From assembly GCA_003157315.1 (NCBI GenBank), contig PMJE01000196.1:5383-12254 (forward strand): a DNA stretch of 6,872 nt, read 5' to 3'. The position numbers and the translations under genes are program-made. The stretch comes from Myxococcales bacterium (GTDB taxonomy: Bacteria > Myxococcota > Polyangia > Fen-1088). Each line of letters begins with the position of its first letter. Within the stretch, counting starts at the first letter, position 1. Shown here one piece after another: positions 5,889 to 6,872 of the stretch. The notes below the pieces were generated by a model, which made no database searches, was not told the DNA's origin, and saw only the letters and a list, made by a program, of their open reading frames with translations.

Positions 5889-6872
5889 GGCGGCAAGTCG
5901 AAATCGGGGGGAGTTGCCGGCTCGGTACGCGACACCGTGGTTTCCGGGTTGCGCCACGGTCCGTGCGGCTTGATCAGTTCGTCGGCCACCGCCGGTCCCC
6001 AACTTCCTGCCGGGTAGTGCGCGATGTCCTGGCCAGGGTGGCCTTGCCAGTAGTCGAGTACCGGCATGACGATGCGCCAGGCCGCCTCGATCTCGTGGCG
6101 ATCCTTGTAGAGAGACTGGTTGCCGCGAATCGCGTCCAGCAGCAGCGTCGCGTAGGCCTCGAACGGCTCGGCCTTGAACTGCTGGCGATAGTCGAAGTCG
6201 AGCACGGCCGATTGGATGTGCAGGCCCAGCCCAGGGACCTTGCCCTCGAAGCGCAGGCTGATACCCTCGTCGGGTTGCACGTTGACGATCAGGCGGTTGG
6301 GGCTGGGTCGGATTTCGCCGCCGTCGACGTTGCGGAATAGATGAGGCGCGGGCTTGAAGTTGATGACGAACTGGGTGAGCTTGCGCCGCATGCACTTGCC
6401 GGTGCGCAGGAAAAAGGGCACGCCCTCCCAGCGCCAGTTGTCGATGAAGATCTTGAGCGCGGCGAAGGTGTCGCACGAGCTGTCGGCCGGCACGCCGGGC
6501 TCCTCGCAGTAGCCGGGTACGACCGCGCCGTCGATCTGGGCGCGGGTATACTGGCCGCGCACGGCGAGTCCGGGCACCTCATCCGGGGCGATGGGTCGCA
6601 CCGCCTCCAGCACATGGCGCTGCTCGCTGCGCAGGTCAGAGGCGCGGAAGGAATTGGGTGGCTCCATCGCGACCACCGCCATGAGCTGCAGCAGGTGACT
6701 CTGGATCATGTCGCGCATGGCTCCGGCCGAGTCGTAGTAGGCGGCGCGGTTGCCCACGCCCACGGTTTCGGCGGCCGTGATCTGAACGTGATCGATGTAC
6801 ATCCGGTTCCACAGCGGCTCGAAAAGCAGGTTGGCGAAACGAAAAACCAGCAGGTTCTGCACCGTCTCCTTG
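5885..6872 (-). CDS. zwf: Glucose-6-phosphate 1-dehydrogenase, C-terminal two thirds (partial)
   Basis: The window edge cuts the 5' part. The 328 visible residues begin with KETVQNLLVFRFAN, just after the family's RIDHYLGKE signature, and end at TGA 5887-5885. About 160 residues, including the nucleotide-binding GxxGDLxxRK region, are therefore missing, given a usual length near 490. Visible family features are AMRDMIQSHLLQL (its His corresponds to the catalytic base), VAMEPP, the tetramer-type core FAALKIFIDNWRWEGVPFFL followed by RTGK, and GHPGQDIAHYPAGSWGP near the end. The enzyme oxidises glucose-6-phosphate to 6-phosphogluconolactone with reduction of NAD(P)+, supplying pgl, whose start codon overlaps its stop. 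An in-frame GTG at 6862 is only the internal Val of ETVQN, not the start. Confidence 0.96.
   Translation of the reverse strand, partial: KETVQNLLVFRFANLLFEPLWNRMYIDHVQITAAETVGVGNRAAYYDSAGAMRDMIQSHLLQLMAVVAMEPPNSFRASDLRSEQRHVLEAVRPIAPDEVPGLAVRGQYTRAQIDGAVVPGYCEEPGVPADSSCDTFAALKIFIDNWRWEGVPFFLRTGKCMRRKLTQFVINFKPAPHLFRNVDGGEIRPSPNRLIVNVQPDEGISLRFEGKVPGLGLHIQSAVLDFDYRQQFKAEPFEAYATLLLDAIRGNQSLYKDRHEIEAAWRIVMPVLDYWQGHPGQDIAHYPAGSWGPAVADELIKPHGPWRNPETTVSRTEPATPPDFDLPP

Noticed and set aside
5889..6476. Minus-strand frame running upstream of pgl to 6476 as an N-terminal extension of that protein
   Set aside because: The extension is out-of-frame zwf sequence; pgl begins at the ATGA overlap and has normal length there.

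Overview
This is a GC-rich chromosomal window from a bacterium, probably a high-GC proteobacterium. That placement rests on the zwf-pgl pair (the usual proteobacterial arrangement), an NtrC-type response regulator, and lipoprotein signals typical of Gram-negatives. The species cannot be named from the sequence. No tRNA, rRNA, CRISPR array, insertion sequence or complete mobile element was seen.

Layout. Bases 1-485 (minus strand) hold the 5' part of a response regulator: a full receiver domain followed by the first residues of what looks like a sigma-54-interacting AAA+ domain, cut by the window edge. Divergent from it, across a gap of about 180 bp, a 597-residue cytoplasmic TPR protein runs to 2456 (plus strand). 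A short lipoprotein frame on the minus strand (2663 down to 2271) converges on it. That frame has a good Shine-Dalgarno, a lipobox and one recognisable RCC1-type repeat, but the homology stops exactly at the TPR gene's stop codon, so it looks like the stump of a once longer RCC1 protein.

The central gene (4854 down to 2689, minus strand) is the most unusual item. It encodes a B12-binding-type radical SAM enzyme with a CxxxCxxC cluster motif. It is joined without a stop codon to a second module that looks like a whole secreted lipoprotein: twin-arginine-rich n-region, hydrophobic stretch, SSGC lipobox, Pro/Ala-rich linker and a small TonB-C-like alpha/beta domain. Short motifs of the form (H/Y)F(N/S)EM lie at both ends of this module, twice in tandem at the extreme C terminus. 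An internal TTG with a good Shine-Dalgarno sits right at the start of the second module, so the locus may make both a fusion and a free lipoprotein. A reasonable but unproven reading is an enzyme fused to its own peptide substrate.

Bases 6872-5142 (minus strand) hold the 3' two thirds of zwf (glucose-6-phosphate dehydrogenase) overlapping pgl (6-phosphogluconolactonase) by an ATGA junction. Together they perform the first two oxidative steps from glucose-6-phosphate to 6-phosphogluconate. The radical SAM gene follows on the same strand after a 287-bp gap with no recognised gene, so it is probably transcribed separately.
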